The position numbers and the translations under genes were made by a program. Below the pieces are notes generated by a model that saw nothing but the letters and a program-made list of their open reading frames with translations, did no database searches and was not told the origin of the DNA. A stretch of 64,000 nt of DNA from Sepioteuthis lessoniana (Eukaryota > Mollusca > Cephalopoda > Myopsida > Loliginidae): positions 82,326,732 to 82,390,731 of the forward strand of contig OY757921.1 of NCBI GenBank assembly GCA_963585895.1. Reading direction: 5' to 3'. Shown piece by piece: positions 63,641-64,000 of the stretch. How positions within the stretch are numbered: the first letter of the stretch is position 1; each line of letters opens with the position of its first letter.

Positions 63641-64000
63641 AATGCTGAGAAGTTAACAATCCACAGAAACACATGCTCTTACAAAACAAGGGCATAACAC
63701 ACACTCATATATAAATAGCAAAACAGATGTACCTACATATACATTCCAATATAAATTAACAGTAAATAAGTGAAGCTAATTATCAATGAAAAATTACAAC
63801 AGAACATTTCCCAGCCTATTTAAAATGACAAAAACCTACAACCACACAAATTTTGGAAGAAAGTAAGAAAAAATAGTGAAAGTAAACCTCTTTGAATACA
63901 AGTGGGAGCAGCTAACTGTCTGCCTTTTCATTGACTTAAAAAAGAGGTGAATTGTCTCCTTTTTGAAGAATGTAAATCCAATCAGAAACAAGAAAAGAAA
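63640..64000. other. No gene seen
   Basis: AT-rich end of the window; no recognised feature. Confidence 0.45.

Overview
This 64 kb window looks like gene-free, repeat-dense DNA from a metazoan, most likely a cephalopod of the octopus type. The base composition is strongly AT-rich, with many (TA)n and (CA)n tracts. It carries several tRNA-derived SINE families, RTE-type and R2-like LINE pieces, mariner and hAT DNA elements and solo LTRs. Several different tRNA-derived SINEs in one genome are known from octopus (from memory: the OK, OR1 and OR2 families). The taxonomic call is an inference and was not checked by search. No host protein-coding exon, rRNA gene or functional tRNA gene was recognised. 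Almost every long open frame is either LINE reverse transcriptase or microsatellite.

Working family names used below. SINE-A has a tRNA-like head, a core, and a 3' stem-loop tail followed by an AACC-rich end. SINE-B has a related core and a tail containing CTCGGGCAGG when read on the complement. SINE-C has head box A TGGCCTAGTGGGTAGAGTG and a 3' end GTTGCCAACTTTACTTACTT. SINE-E is a fourth tRNA-like family. Retroposon D is about 470-640 bp, has no recognisable tRNA head, and ends in the same stem-loop as SINE-A. 'Strand' for these follows head to tail.

Layout. 1-9 kb: D elements at 1.2 and 8.0 kb, RTE 3' piece and SINE-C at 2.7-3.2 kb, a mariner remnant broken by SINE-C at 4.2-5.0 kb, and a striking tandem array of partial SINE-A heads at 7.5-8.0 kb. 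9-20 kb: inverted 140-bp arms, a solo LTR with 5-bp target duplication, a SINE-B inside the hairpin of a SINE-A, a 29-bp minisatellite, and D elements at 15.1, 17.0 and 19.4 kb. 20-27 kb: a foldback element, a 484-bp spaced duplication with TATA-like and CT-rich sequence, then the best-preserved element, an RTE LINE at 22.6-25.8 kb with all endonuclease and reverse transcriptase motifs but one frameshift, followed by microsatellites and a recombinant SINE. 27-41 kb: old SINE, D and LINE fragments, a hAT-type MITE with 8-bp target duplication, foldbacks flanked by (TA)n, remnants of a DUF4817-like transposon, an R2-like LINE 3' end and two nested mariner-type elements. 41-54 kb: SINE-B copies with target duplications, a three-level nest (RTE in SINE-A in SINE-A) at 45.5-46.8 kb, and a 451-bp solo LTR. 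54-64 kb: more RTE, R2-like, SINE and mariner copies, one mariner split by a GC-rich LTR-like insert.

Functionally the window records repeated retroposition. RTE and other LINEs supply reverse transcriptase. Non-autonomous SINEs and D elements share cores and 3' tails as if exchanging modules. DNA transposons survive only as decayed, internally deleted copies.
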